Assembly (NCBI GenBank): GCA_963681505.1
Contig: OY811982.1
Span: 2,457,156 to 2,521,155 of the forward strand
DNA length: 64,000 nt
Direction of reading: 5' to 3'
DNA from: Eunapius fragilis
Lineage: Eukaryota > Porifera > Demospongiae > Spongillida > Spongillidae
Numbering within the stretch: position 1 is the stretch's first letter; each line of letters opens with the position of its first letter. Made by a program: the position numbers and the translations under genes. The notes under the pieces are model-generated. The model was given only the letters and a program-made list of their open reading frames with translations. It ran no database searches and was not told where the DNA came from. Below are positions 1 through 12,430 of the stretch, in pieces.

Positions 1-153
1 AAGCAAAATCTCATAGTGAGGTCTCCAAATAACTATATTCGTTTGGAACCAATAGAAACTGTTAGCTTTCATAGCAAACGTATCAATCTGTGCTGCTTAT
101 GATGTAATGAAACTCACTTTTTAAACACCCCTAGATCAGTGTCAATCAATGAG

Positions 154-2216
154 TTATTTTTCCTGAAAAGCAGGATGTCCTAATTATAACCTTATAAACA
201 AGCCGTTACTGATCATTAAATCAATTTTTGCAGCTTAAAAAAAAGACAAGCATAGTGAACCTACCTGAACTTTGTAACTCCCAGTTTTGTCCTTGAGCTG
301 TGCTACTTTCTTTTTATGTGTTAATTGCAGAGTGCAGTAACGGTTCTCCTTAAAAAACATAACTGCAATAAACAATGTGCTTCACCTTGATTTATATAAA
401 AGAGTTTTTAAAAAACAACATATTGAAATTGTCATTCCACAGAATAATCTGACGCACTGCGTTTAGTATTATGTATCCCAAGTCTACCTGCATACATGTA
501 CATGCAATTGTAAATGTATAGGAATAACACTACCATAAAGTCTGCTCAATATTGTTTGCATAAAACATGCTACGCATCATTGTGCAGGTATGGCAGGTGA
601 GTAATAATGCAATCATGGTACACCGATTAATATAAAAACAGATATATCCCAGTCATTATGTATTTGCACAGCTCTAAGTACTTACTGATGCTGATAATTC
701 TTCAGCATGCCGTGTCATGTGATGATTCATCTGTGCCTGCAGCTTATTGCATTCCTGTCTTGCCGCCTCTATCTCCCTTCTGCATTCTATTTGTTGCTCC
801 TCCTTTTCCTTTTCAATTTGCTTCATGCTATTTTGCATGCGCTTGAAATTTAGTTGCAGATCTTCCAACTCTTTCTCTTTCTGCTTCAAAGCCTCTGCAT
901 GCTGTGCTTCCTTATCAGACAAATCAGACAGAAGTTTTCTGTTTTCCTCTGCAAATGCAGCTTTGGTCAGATCAGAAACATCACCCTATAGGAACCAGAT
1001 ATGATACTGTTGTTAAAAGCAAAGATTATTGACTATGAGGCACTCCACACTAAAAGGATATGCCACCCGCATAACACTATACCTGGCAATTTATATGCAC
1101 ACAATGCTAATTAAAGTTAACAACAGTGAACTAATAGTAAAATTGATCTCGTTTATTGCAGATCAGCAAAATACCGCTTAAGCTCCAGTGAAACAACAAC
1201 AAAAAGCCCAACCACAACGTCCAGCACATGGATCCATTGAGGTACACTAGTTGCAGCATAATACATACACCCATGTACATGTTAGCATTACATACCTTCA
1301 ATATGTCTATAAAGTTCCAAAGATGATTGTCACAGAGATTTTCTACTTCAAAACAAACGTCCAGTATCGAAGGCCTAACACTGGGGTCATCCTGAAGGCA
1401 CTTGGTTACCAATGGATACAGAGGGTGGGCGCTGCCCAACATATCCATCCAGCGCTTCCTTTTAAGGAGCTGCAGCTCTTTTCTCCCAAAAACCTCTAAT
1501 GGAATGGGAATCACCTCATATACTTTAGGAAATTCTTGATTGCCTGCATACAACGCAACAACTCCAAATGAAAATATGTCCAGTTTGGTGTCATAGTCTG
1601 GTTCTTCAGTTAGTGCTTCAGGTGGCATGTATGATTGGTTGCCTGGAGCCATAGTCAGGGCCCGTATCTGGCTGAGGTCAAATATCTTGGATACACCAAG
1701 GTCAGCAATCTTGGCCCTCATGTCTGGTGTAAGAAGGATGTTGGAAGCCGTGAGGTCTCGATGGACAATGGGTGGATCTTGGCTATGCAAATGGAGAAGA
1801 CCATGGGCCACATCACGAAGTATGGAAGTCTTTATTGGGAGGGCGATGTTAGGATATGTGTTAAGACAGTGGTCCAAATCCATGTGCATGTATTCCATCA
1901 CAAGCATTTCTTCTGGCAGATTATCACCAGTGGATACAGTGTGAATGCCTAAACACTGGACAATGTTTGGATGTCTGAGTGAGTTCATTAATTCACATTC
2001 TTGGCGAAACCTTTTGGATACAACATTCATGGTTTCTGAAGGATAATAGTATCCAGGTTGCAAAATGTCATGGATTCTTTTGGCAATGCACCTGGTTCTA
2101 TTTAAAGTTATTTCATGAACTGAGCCATATGAGCCTCTTCCCTTCTCCTTGTACCCAGCAACATTGGCGCCTCTGGGGAGGAATGAGCCGAGATCTCTTG
2201 TACCTTGCACTGCCAT
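154..2216 (-). CDS. tyrosine-kinase-like protein kinase with C-terminal coiled coil
   Basis: Four exons, all joined in phase 0: 2216-1296, 985-686, 348-265 and a terminal exon 162-154 that gives Glu-Lys-stop. This makes about 437 residues. The first exon is the kinase domain. Visible motifs are the glycine loop GRGSYGSV, the beta-3 lysine in CIAKRIHD, the catalytic loop HRDLTASNILL, DLG in place of DFG, and MPPEAL as the APE motif. The catalytic residues are present, so an active Ser/Thr or Tyr kinase is likely. The exon 985-686 is strongly coiled coil (KEKELEDLQLNFKR and similar), suggesting dimerisation or scaffold binding. Donors are GTATGT, GTAAGT and GTAGGT. I chose the ATG at 2216; the frame stays open to 2252, next to a possible acceptor, so an upstream exon may exist. 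The two short 3-prime exons rest on splice sites and phase only. The substrate is unknown. Confidence 0.8.
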
Positions 2217-2252
2217 GCTACAATGCCCAACTGACGTAACTTTCTCTTGCAC

Positions 2253-3069
2253 GTTTTTAGGCTGAACAATGGGAACAAAAATGAGTTAGAATGGATTTGT
2301 TAGGAAATATTATCTATCTTAGGTTTTAAAATTTTAAATTTTATCATAGGTGTAACCAAATAGACGCTTGTCCAGGGTGTACTTTAAAGCCTGTTCCCAG
2401 GGGGTGTAGACAAAATGAACGCCTGTCCAGGGGTGATATTACATATTGTCCGAGGGGGTTACGTTCTCAATTATTGTCATCTGTAGGGGTGTATGTTTAA
2501 ATCATGTAACAGCCCAATCCGCATACTTCACACCTAGGACATAACCCGCAACGGGGCACCGGCCTGCTGCTTTGACATGTGTTTGCGCAGTACGGTAAAG
2601 GCTCGCTGATTACGGCAGCGATCCTCTCGTTGAGGGGCATCGACCCACTCATTTGGCTATCGGCGACTCGGGGATCGGCCTGCTCACTGCACGGGTCCCC
2701 AGCCGCTCACTGCATGGACATCTGCCCTCTCATTGCTATTAGCATCTGCCCGCTCATTTGGGTAATGGCCTTACTCCATTGGGAAATCTTAACCCTTACA
2801 TTGCAGGTGGAGACAAATAATGAATAGTTTTTATTTGAATACATGGCCGGCGGAGCCCAGCAGGCAACCCAGGCAATTGCCTGGGTAGATTTTTGGGCTA
2901 CATATACTTCTAAGGCTTCCGCTCCCCCCCCCCCCCCCCCCCCCCCCCTACTTGGCACCCCTCCTCTTGCCTGGGATGAATTTTAGACCTTCCGTAGGCT
3001 CTGTTGAATACGCTGTTAGGGACTTAATGCATGCTAGGCACCTCCCGTTCTTATACTGCAGGGACACCC
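2253..3069. other. intergenic; poly-C tract
   Basis: I see no supported gene. A C homopolymer of roughly 25 bases lies at about 2924-2948. An imperfect repeated motif around (g)cctgtyccaggggtg occurs at about 2370-2440. The short open frames here have no recognisable domain. Confidence 0.5.
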
Positions 3070-3636
3070 ATGGAGTCGGAAAAAGTGGAGATTCCCACCA
3101 CGACAACGGATGGCAACAAAGGTTCGGCAATGTTGTCGCTAGCCACTACGGGTCATCAGGCCGACACCAATGTGACGGGCGAGATACCAGTCAGTCCCAT
3201 CGCCAGGATCCCGACATGTCTGGCATGCCACATTTTGGACCTCGATTTTGCCGAGATGTGCGATCTTCTGCTGGACTTATGGCAAGAGGATGCGCAACAG
3301 GTACTGTTACCGGAATCCTTCCAGTTGGTGTCGGGAAAGGCACCAGTACAGGACATCGGCCTCTGGACAGAGTGCTTTTTGAGGATGGCTGCTGTCCTCG
3401 TATCGCACTACCCCGACAAGGCCCCAGAAATGTTCTCGCACCAGACTACTCATCATAGGGCAACGTGTGGGTGGTGCATGACCATCAGTATCGATGCGAG
3501 GCTTTGCCAACAGTGACCCCTACTGAACACTAGGCTATATAATGAGGCCTTCACGGGTCGTGCGAAATACATCCCACGTTGTTGGCACTGTCTTAGTGAC
3601 ACCCACATGACCTGCCACTGCACACTGGAGGCCTAA
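3070..3636 (+). pseudogene. gag-like retroelement ORF relic with zinc knuckle
   Basis: The frame begins MESEKVEIPTTTT and includes LWTECFLRMAAVLVSHYPDK, a segment that resembles capsid/nucleocapsid-type ORFs of animal retroelements (DIRS or gypsy-like; recalled, not searched). A TGA at 3514-3516 interrupts it. The same frame then continues for about 39 codons and encodes a CCHC zinc knuckle (CWHC...HMTCHC, spacing C-x2-C-x4-H-x4-C) just before the TAA at 3634. No reverse transcriptase follows. An isolated, broken capsid-like fragment is the best reading; a host gene with an unseen intron is less likely. Confidence 0.5.
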
Positions 3637-4632
3637 CCTCGGCATCACCGCCTCTCCCCAGCCCACCTCGAGCAGTTCCGAAATCAATTCTACCTGTTGC
3701 CACTATTGTCGATGTTTGCCAAGAATGCTCTTATCCACATCCCTGGCATCAGTGCCCGAGGAACAACTTCAACGATCCACCCCGGGCGTGAACGCCAGCG
3801 AGGAAGTGAAACGGTTGCAGCTAATTCAACATTTATGCAATTTTTATTGTGCCATTTCATTTGAACAAGTTGTGGCGCATGCTAGCTATATACACAGCAC
3901 CACACACCTCCACTGTAATGAGTGTGATGGTACATTGCATGTATTGAGAGGTTGCAGTGTCATCCCAGAAAGTGCGGGCAGCCATGTTTTTTGGTGTCTC
4001 CAGTTCTGTTATAGAATGTTTCCAATCTGCAACAGATTATTTACAACCTGTAACAGAACTGGGGACACTGCAACCTCTCTATACTTAATATCAATTTTTA
4101 CATGGCTACTGGTACGTGTCCGACCACCTGTCCCTAGGGTCCTGCAGATCGGCAGACCACAGCTCGGGAGAGGAGGTTGATGGAAGACATTCATTGTCTA
4201 TATGTATTCTAAAATAAGAAGCTGCTAAGTTTAGGAGATTAAAACACATTTTGATCTAATTCATGGTAGGTTTTAGCACTAATTAGAAGTAAGTGTTGTT
4301 TACAAATGTCTCAAGTGGTATTACATAATGCCATCCTCAGCTATATGCATCACATCAATTAGATTGTGTTTGATTTTTTTAGTATAGTTGAAAACGTGCA
4401 TCTTTCAGAGGTATGAGAACATAGTTCAGGTATATGTAAGTTCCTTTATACTGGTTACTAGTAGACCAGAACATTGTTTCATTTTGACAGAAGTAAAAAG
4501 CAGCCACCAGCCAGGCGACTGATGGGCCTTCAGCCATGTACTCGTACCAATGCCCTCAGCTGATGATCTGGCAGCCCCACCAACGCTCCAAGCAGCGTTC
4601 AAAACTGGCGACCCCAACTGGTGCCGTGGTGG
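3637..4632. other. intergenic, with interrupted inverted repeat
   Basis: No gene is supported. An open frame at 3716-4180 lacks recognisable domains. Between about 3953 and 4082 there is an inverted repeat: GAGAGGTTGCAGTGT on the left and its complement ACACTGCAACCTCTC on the right, with CCAGTTCTGTTA / TAACAGAACTGG nested inside. This looks like a small foldback element with one arm disrupted. Confidence 0.4.
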
Positions 4633-4633
4633 C

Positions 4634-5868
4634 CTGGTACTAGTGTTGGGGTGGAGGTAACATGATGGTACTAGTGTTGGGGTAGAGGTAACATGATGGT
4701 ACTAGTGTTGGGGTAGAGGTAACATGATGGTATAGTGTTGGAGTGCAGGTAACATGATGGTACTAGTGTTGGGGTGGAGGTAACATGATGGTACTAGTGT
4801 TGGGGTAGAGGTAACATGATGGTACTAGTGTTGGGGTGGAGGTAACATGATGGTACTAGTGTTGGGGTAGAGGTAACATGATGGTACTAGTGTTGGGGTA
4901 GAGGTAACATGATGGTACTAGTGTTGGGGTGGAGGTAACATGATGGTACTAGTGTTGGGGTGGAGGTAACATGATGGTACTAGTGTTGGGGTGGAGGTAA
5001 CATGATGGTACTAGTGTTGGGGTGGAGGTAACATGGGTACTAGTGTTGGGGTGGAGGTAACATGGTGGTACTAGTGTTGGAGTGGAGGTAACATGATGGT
5101 ATTAGTGTTGCGGTGGAGGTAACATGATGGTACTAGTGTTGGGTGGAGGTAACATGATGGTACTAGTGTTGGGGTGGCGGTAACATGATGGTATTAGTGT
5201 TGGGGTGGAGGTAACATGATGGTACTAGTGTTGGGGTGGAGGTAACATGATGGTACTAGTGTTGGGGTGGAGGTAACATGATGGTACTAGTGTTGGGGTG
5301 GAGGTAACATGATGGTACTAGTGTTGGGGTGGAGGTAACATGATGGTACTAGTGTTGGGGTGGAGGTAACATGATGATATAGTGTTGGGGTGGAGGTAAC
5401 ATGATGGTACAAGTGTTGGGGTGGAGGTAACATGATGGTACTAGTGTTGGGGTGGAGATAACATGATGGTACTAGTGTTGGGGTGGAGGTAACATGATGG
5501 TACTAGTGTTCTAGTGGAGGTAACATGATGGTACTAGTGTTGGGGTGGAGGTAACATGATGGTACTAGTGTTGGGGTGGAGGTAACATGATGGTACTAGT
5601 GTTGGGGTGGAGGTAACATGATGGTACTAGTGTCGGGGTGGAGATAACATGATGGTATAGTGTTGGGGTGGAGGTAACATGATGGTACTAGTGTTGGGGT
5701 GGAGGTAACATGATGTTACTAGTGTTGGGGTGGAGGTAACATGATGGTACTAGTGTTGGGGTGGAGGTAACATGATGGTACTAGTGTTCAAGTGGAGGTA
5801 ACATGATGGTACTAGTGTTGGGGTGGAGGTAACATGATGGTACTAGTGTTGGGGTGAAGGTAACATGA
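4634..5868. repeat. 31-bp minisatellite, left block
   Basis: This is a tandem array with a period of 31 bp and core tactagtgttggggtgg plus aggtaacatgatgg. Most units are identical; a minority are 30-bp units or single-base variants. It is the left half of an array split by the palindromic element that follows. It has no coding potential; open frames across it are repeat artefacts. Confidence 0.97.
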
Positions 5869-6349
5869 CCCCGGGTGAAAAAATACACGTTGTAACGCGT
5901 TATAACGCGTGAAAATGGGACATAAATAACGCCAAAACACGCGATTTTCAAGATGATTATCTCCTTGATTGTGCAATACAATAGAGTAGAATTTTGCCTA
6001 TACACAAAGCGGTCCAGTGTGTATAAAGTTCCAAAGACTGGTTGGTTTGGCATGCATCGCTCCAATGATATTCACATTCAATGTACTAGCTTAATTTCGC
6101 GGGCTTTTGTATACTTTCCCGCGAAATCAAGTTCGTACTTGAATGTGAATATCTTCGGAACGATGCATGCCAAACCAACCAGTCTTTGGAACTTTATACA
6201 CACTGGACCGCTTTGTGTATAGGCAAAATTCTACTCTATTGTATTGCACAATCAAGGAGATAATCATCTTGAAAATCGCGTGTTTTGGCGTTATTTATGT
6301 CCCATTTTCATGCGTTATAACGCGTTACAACGTGTATTTTTTCACCCGG
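5869..6349. mobile_element. 480-bp palindromic foldback element inside the minisatellite
   Basis: Two arms of about 235 bp are near-perfect inverted copies. The ends read CCCGGGTGAAAAAATACACG on the left and the reverse complement of nearly the same sequence (CACCCGGG) on the right. The centre holds TTTCGCGGG and CCCGCGAAA around a short spacer. A few mismatches separate the arms, for example the GCGTGAAAATG segment. It interrupts one 31-bp unit (left flank aacatga, right flank atggtac). It encodes nothing recognisable and is best called a MITE or foldback element. I could not define a clean target duplication. Confidence 0.85.
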
Positions 6350-7343
6350 GATGGTACTAGTGTTGGGGTGGAGGTAACATGATGGTACTAGTGTTGGGGT
6401 GGCGGTAACATGATGGTACTAGTGTTGGGGTGGAGATAACATGATGGTACTAGCGTTGGGGTGGAGGTAACATGATGGTACTAGTGTTGGGGTGGAGGTA
6501 ACATGATGGTACTAGTGTTGGGGTGGAGGTAACATGATGGTACTAGTGTTGGGGTGGAGGTAACATGGTGGTACTAGTGTTGGGGTGGAGGTAACATGAT
6601 GGTACTAGTGTTGGGGTGGAGGTAACATGATGGTACTAGTGTTGGGGTGGAGGTAACATGGTGGTACTAGTGTTGGGGTGGAGGTAACATGATGGTACTA
6701 GTGTTGGGGTGGAGGTAACATGATGGTACTAGTGTTGGGGTGGAGGTAACATGGTGGTACTAGTGTTGGGGTGGAGGTAACATGATGGTACTAGTGTTGG
6801 GGTGGAGGTAACATGATGGTACTAGTGTTGGGGTGGCGGTAACATGATGGTACTAGTGTTGGGGTGGAGATAACATGATGGTACTAGTGTTGGGGTGGAG
6901 GTAACATGATGTTACTAGTGTTGGGGTGGAGTTAACATGATGGTACTAGTGTTGGGGTGGAGGTAACATGATGGTACTAGTGTTGGGATGGAGGTAACAT
7001 GATGGTACTAGTGTTGGGGTGGAGGTAACATGATGGTACTAGTGTTGGGGTGGAAGTAACATGATGGTACTAGTGTTGGGGTGGAGGTAACATGATGGTA
7101 CTAGTGTTGGGGTGGAGGTAAAATGATGGTACTAGTGTTGGGGTGGAGGTAACATGATGGTACTAGTGTTGGGGTGGAAGTAACATGATGGTAAAAGTGT
7201 TGGGGTGGAGGTAACATGATGGTACTAGTGTTGGGGTGAAGGTAACATGATGGTACTAGTGTTGGGGTGGAGGTAACATGATGGTACTAGTGTTGGGGTG
7301 GAGGTAACATGGTGGTACTAGTGTTGGGGTGGAGGTAACATGG
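6350..7343. repeat. 31-bp minisatellite, right block
   Basis: Same 31-bp unit as the left block, about 32 further copies. A recurring variant has acatggtgg in place of acatgatgg. The array ends at acatggtgtacgtg. Confidence 0.97.
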
Positions 7344-7420
7344 TGTACGTGTATGTGGGTGTAGTTCAGTGCCAAATTGATATTTACTCTGCTTAGTGTT
7401 GATCGTATTTGAATATCAAA

Positions 7421-7516
7421 ATGAGCGACGGGAGGAGGCAGTGCACAACAGGGTACACATATGCAGTGGTCGGGCCAGTGATAATGGATGTCGGCGCCAG
7501 TGCCCTACAGCGACAG
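7421..7516 (+). CDS. possible 5-prime coding exon (32 codons)
   Basis: An ATG in context caaaATGAGCG opens a 32-codon frame (MSDGRRQCTTGYTYAVVGPV...) that ends exactly at CAG followed by GTACAT, a plausible donor in phase 0. I do not recognise the product. It is on the same strand as the UBAN-type exons 2.5 kb downstream and could be the first exon of that gene, but no intermediate exon was found. It may equally be chance. Confidence 0.25.
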
Positions 7517-9965
7517 GTACATTAGCTGATTAGGGTTCACGCACATACGCACGCAACGATCTCGATCTTTTTCGCTTTGTAGGCCTGTAGATTGCTCTGC
7601 CCACTTAAAATTTAACGTTCCTGTCAACGTAGGCATAGAACAGCAGCCACTTCAGTGACCGCTGTACGTGGGCATAGAACGTCAAAGATATTCATATTTC
7701 TCTCTTCCAACTATTAAAACGCGGCACGTGGCAACAATACGGAGCTTCCAATCATCTCATGCTCATTATGAAGCACACAATTTTTTCATGCATGTTTACC
7801 CTGCAGCCTTGTGGATGATATGTGCACGAATGATGGCTTAGGGAGAAGGGACAACACAGCTCTGATATGGCGATATGGCAGGCTCGATTAGCAAAGCATG
7901 ATACACGCGAATCTGCATAATGCAACTCAAGGTGCATGTTATAAACGCTCGCTTACCAAACTTTCCCCCTTTGCAAACATTCAGTTCCTACAATGCTCCG
8001 AGCTGCACGGCTGTTTCGAGATGGACATTCGGTTTTTAAATTAGAACAGCATTACATATACGGTATCTGGGCCTGGAGGAGCTTCCGTATTAGATAAGAT
8101 ATATGCGCGCACTGTCGAGGCGTGCTATTTTTTCCGCGCAGGTCACGATCATATTATGACTGTTATGAAGCACTCAAACGGCAACTTATTTTTCTCAATG
8201 CGAATGTATTGCATTACAATTTATAATATAATTTGTTAGTCACAGATTACAGCAGGACACTCACAGCTATATATATATAAAGCACTGCAACTAAAAGTCA
8301 CAACAGGTGGATAGTGGGATGGGACGCAACTGACCAAACTTGCTCTGGCATTCTGCCTCGAGGCTGAGGCAATTGTAATGGTTGATGTAACCTCAGTTAG
8401 AGGTCAACATAGCTGGTTGGCTACTTTTTTTAACAGGGCTCAGAAAGTAGCACAGCCATACGTTGTCGCTTGATAACCAACAGAAGTTTTTGTTTTCAAA
8501 AATCTGTGTCCACAGACCTTGCAGGATCGGTGTGTTTGGAATTGTGGATTTTTCTCTATCAAAGCACGTGACTTCGATTTGTTCATGACTAAACAGTTTT
8601 ATACTCAAACCATAAAATACGTCTAGGCATAGAATTTGAATGTGCAATGATTCTACAGTAAGATAAGTTTCATGTCCTGGAACTATCCGGCTTTTTTTCG
8701 TGCCATGGTCAGTCAGCCAGATGCCATCTCAGTGGTAAATCTACTTGATATTCCACCTTTCCAGCACACACTTTCCTCTCACATTGAAGAAGCTGATCGT
8801 GACTTCAATCAGGTGCCACTACTATATGCCAAAGGCCATATTGCAGGCTATCTCTGCACCTCAAGCCCATGCATGGTTGCCTGGGGACATCACATGCTTA
8901 ATTGTCGTTCTAGGGGTGACATAACAACCAGACAAAACCAGCTCAGCAACTTCTACCACAAGGCCACAAGACATGCTTTTCCCCACAAATTTATTAAGGA
9001 ACAACATTCTTCATAAAGACCACTCTAGACCAGCAGATATCCTAATTAGTGCCAAACTGAGCTGGTCCGCTGCATTTGACATAAAGGTTATCATATCAAT
9101 CCAGTAAATTTGCAATTTTTACAATAAGCGGCTCAAACCTGTGGTCATGTAGCTCTGTTCCAGTACATGCAAGATGAGCATATTCAAATGACATCATAAG
9201 TTTAATCATATGCACGCACACATGCACATACACATACACATGCACATACACATGCACACAAATGAATAATGCAGATTTTTCTGGAAATCACATCTGTTCA
9301 CTCAAGGCACAGAAACTCAGGGCAACAACCAGGCATCACAGCATCACACCACGTGCTTAGCTTCATCGTAAAAAAAACATTTCACCACCAAAGTAGGAAG
9401 TGCCTTACCTTTGAACCAACACAGGGAATTTCAATCTGGTGTGTAATGCTAGTTTGTCATGCCCACTGAGCTTTGCAATTACCAATATAGTATTATTCTC
9501 ATATGCAGTATATTCTCAGTGCCACAAGCTATTTTGTATCTGAAGAAGAGATGACAGCACTCTTGTGAACTTTACTACAGACCTTTTAAAGACGTCTTGT
9601 ATAAATTTCATAGCAGGCAACTGAATGTAATCAGACATGCAGCTCTTGCTATGCATCTGACATCCAACCAGAGTTTCCAACTCCACTGCACAATATCTAT
9701 GAAACCTGACAAGTATTTAAGTGGGATTGTGAGTGCTCTAACACCTAGAAGCAATATGGCAATGTGCATTTACCTTCTTCAGCTATGAAGCTGTATTCAA
9801 TGTATAGGAAAATATGAAGTGCAAAATAAATTACTGTATACGGGTTCCTTGAATGCATGGCTGTACATTGCACATGCTTACTTTTGCTTCTTTCAATTCA
9901 TTGAAACTATTTATTATAAAATTAAACAAAGTACTAGTTGGAATGGTCAACAATTACATGAACAG
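7517..9965. other. no supported gene; possible intron or intergenic DNA
   Basis: Open frames at 8393-8647 (minus) and 8672-9016 (plus) have no recognisable domain and no clear splice context. A short ACATGC/ACATAC microsatellite lies at about 9210-9260. If the exon at 7421 is real, this could be a long first intron. Confidence 0.35.
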
Positions 9966-10790
9966 AACAAGAAGGCACAAGAATTAAGAAATGGAAATGA
10001 CAGAGCTGCAGATGACTTACGAGTTATAGAAAGCTAATGTAATTATATCATGTACTTGTTCTAGTTATTATGTTATGTATGTGTTACAATGTAACCGATT
10101 CAGTGACTAAAATATTACGTGTAGAATGTAGAATGCTATGCATTGAATAAGATCATGTAGTATAAAAAAGTCAATTCAATGTTATTTCACATGACAGACA
10201 GTGCCCTTTTCAAGTTAGTCATAACTTAAACTAGATAACAATTAGTGAGCGGGAACTGGAAGACAAAGTATAGACATTAAAAAAGGAAGTGGAAGAATTG
10301 CAGACAACCAGCACACTATCAAGAATGGAGGTATGTTTATCCCTTTGCATAACATATTAACCACAGAACGGTGCATGCAACTCTGTAATGCCAGGTGCAT
10401 CTAGCCATTCATCTGTTTGTTCATCAGCTCAAGTTATACTGTAAACGTGCAGATTAAGGATAAATTAACAATGTTAAAAGCACACATTCTAAATATGCCT
10501 CCTTACGATACATGTGCTATTTAACATGGCAGGCCGAACAGTACAAGGCTGATTTTAGTCAGGAAAGAAGAGACCGAGAAACTTTAGCTGAAAGTTTATG
10601 TTTAGATCAATCCTGTCAAGGCGGTAAATTGATACATTACATTGCTCCAAAAATTATTACAATTTCTTACAAATATTAATTGCAGATCTAGAGGTAATCA
10701 AAATAGGCGAGGTGCTATTTAAGAGTTTATTATGTATTTTTGCATGACAATTTAACAGGAACAGCTCCTAATGGAGATAATTAACAGTTT
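9966..10790 (+). pseudogene. broken NEMO/optineurin/TNIP-like UBAN coiled-coil gene
   Basis: Exons are recognisable at 9966-10033, 10246-10330 and 10533-10623, with a likely 8-base microexon at 10686-10693 and a further piece at about 10760. The third exon encodes AEQYKADFSQERRDRETLAE, a close match to the YKADFxAERxxRE core of the CC2/UBAN ubiquitin-binding region of NEMO, optineurin and ABIN proteins (recalled). That motif binds linear ubiquitin chains in NF-kB signalling. The other exons are heptad-rich. Two lesions are visible. An in-frame TAG at 10271-10273 interrupts exon two. The donor after 10033 reads CT instead of GT, although the phases on both sides match (phase 2). An alternative acceptor ending at the TAG itself (AG at 10272-10273) could avoid the stop. 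Relic is likeliest; sequence error is possible. Confidence 0.6.
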
Positions 10791-10799
10791 AAATTGTGG

Positions 10800-11296
10800 C
10801 TTTAGTTGTTCCTGGTGCATGGTAAAAACTTGATTCACAGTATAATCCATGGGGATATACCTGCAGTCTCTTTGCCCAGTCCTAAAAACATTGAGAAACC
10901 AATAAGAGAGGTGGAAATGACAACATCTATAGAGCAAATGATCTGTTGTCATGACTGCATAATGTAATTGTATTAATCACAGTTAATACAAACATTGTCC
11001 TCATTGCATGATTATCCAGATTCCTGATGTAAGCTAGGAAAGCTTTGAGCACAAATGCCATCCCGCCATGATGAGCATGTGAATTAGCATTCAGCATGCT
11101 TATTATAAAATCAGTGCTGCATAAAATGTGTGTGTACTGACTGCATTCATTGTAACATAAATGCAGCACTCGCCAAGTTCCTTATAAAGAAATTTCAAAA
11201 TATTCGAGGACAAGAAATATTATGATGAACTGTATTGTATATTGACCAGGCTAATTAATAGAAATCACAAGATAAACATTAGTACTAATAATTACG
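10800..11296. other. intergenic
   Basis: AT-rich DNA with no gene, repeat array or hairpin that I can support. Short minus-strand frames at 10752-11169 show no domain. Confidence 0.4.
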
Positions 11297-11655
11297 TATT
11301 AGAAAAATATCCTGGAGGCCAAGCGAGGGAGCACATCTTGCCAATAAGGCTCTAGCCCCGGCCCGAACCAAGGCGAAGTTCAGCCTGCTGTATAGCTCTG
11401 TGAGCACCTTACCTTTGTGGGAAGAGGTAATGATGGCCAGGTGACAAGCTAGGCGAGAGAAAGTAGACTGGGCTTCCCTACCCCAGTTTCCATAAGTCTC
11501 TACCGCAAGTGGGATACACACCCAACCCAGCTCGGAACACTTGGGGTCATTTGCTCTATGCTTCCTGGCCTCCGCCTCCTCCACTGCAGCCCCTTCAGAC
11601 AAGCTTGCTGCTGTTAGGATAGAAGAGGAGGCAATACAGGGAGCTATGTTGTAAA
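11297..11655 (-). pseudogene. C-terminal fragment of a retroelement ORF, copy 1
   Basis: The minus-strand frame contains EARKHRANDPKCSELGWVC, then IPLAVETYGNWGREAQ and a terminal RLNFALVRAGARALLAR. This tail is common at the C-terminus of repetitive reverse-transcriptase-type ORFs in sponges and cnidarians (recalled). No reverse transcriptase core precedes it, so the copy is truncated. The copy at 15.1 kb aligns with it through GW(V/T)CIPL(A/V)VE.YG.WG.EAQ and confirms a shared repetitive origin. Confidence 0.55.
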
Positions 11656-11699
11656 AGTATACTGTGAATGAGTTTGCATGATGAAAGATAGTAAGCACA

Positions 11700-12423
11700 T
11701 GTGACGATGTTTCTCTGCATTGTTATTGCAAATGGTAGTGATGTATCCTAATAGTTAAAATCATTTTCGTAATATCAGAGAATTGCAATACCCTGTACGA
11801 TATAACAGAAAACTACTTGGGCGAATATTTTATACTGGCAGTATATTTTTACATGAAATTTCTCTTTAACCGTAATACATTTTCCTCGATTTTTGGTGGC
11901 ATCCGCGTTCCATATACATGTATATGTGCCTCAAAAACTTCCTCAAACAAATATACCAACGAATCTTTGTTTCACTTATTCTCAGACAAATTTATTTTAT
12001 GCCCTCAAAATCTGCATCCATCTATGTACATTGTGACATTTACAATATCTGCCAAGGCCTGGCTGCTGCAAAAGAGCTCAAGTTGAGTGAGCAAAAAGGA
12101 GCAAAAAGGATTCTGCTAAGGACTGGGATCATTCGGCCTCTATACTTAGTATCCTGTGGATATAGGATACTAAGTATAGAGGCCAATAGATCTCACTTTT
12201 TCCCCAGCAAAATTGCAATCAGTTAATTGCTCTCTCCAGATCTTTTTAACAGCAGGACTCCGAGACTTGGTGAATCATTGATTCAGAAGGCTTTGTTATA
12301 CTGCAGACAATACTTCGACCTACAAAATGAAATGCAGCACTGAATTAGACTGTGATGTATTGTCTCATGACGGACATACGATCAAATGATCTCAGAAGAT
12401 GTTGTTTATATTTTCTTACATTC
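11700..12423. other. intergenic, with a perfect 50-bp palindrome
   Basis: No gene is supported. At 12135-12184 there is a perfect inverted repeat: 21-bp arms beginning GGCCTCTATACTTAG around an 8-base loop gtggatat. A short duplication gagcaaaaag lies just upstream (about 12090-12110). The stretch is otherwise AT-rich. Confidence 0.6.
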
Positions 12424-12430
12424 CCAACAC

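Noticed and set aside
674..1004. Plus-strand frames opposite the kinase coiled-coil exon
   Set aside because: Shadows of the minus-strand exon, which has good splice sites and phase.
1627..1952. Plus-strand frames opposite the kinase domain
   Set aside because: Antisense shadows of conserved kinase sequence.
4634..7343. CRISPR-like array of 31-bp repeats
   Set aside because: Units are directly adjacent with no unique spacers, and the context is animal DNA. It is a minisatellite.
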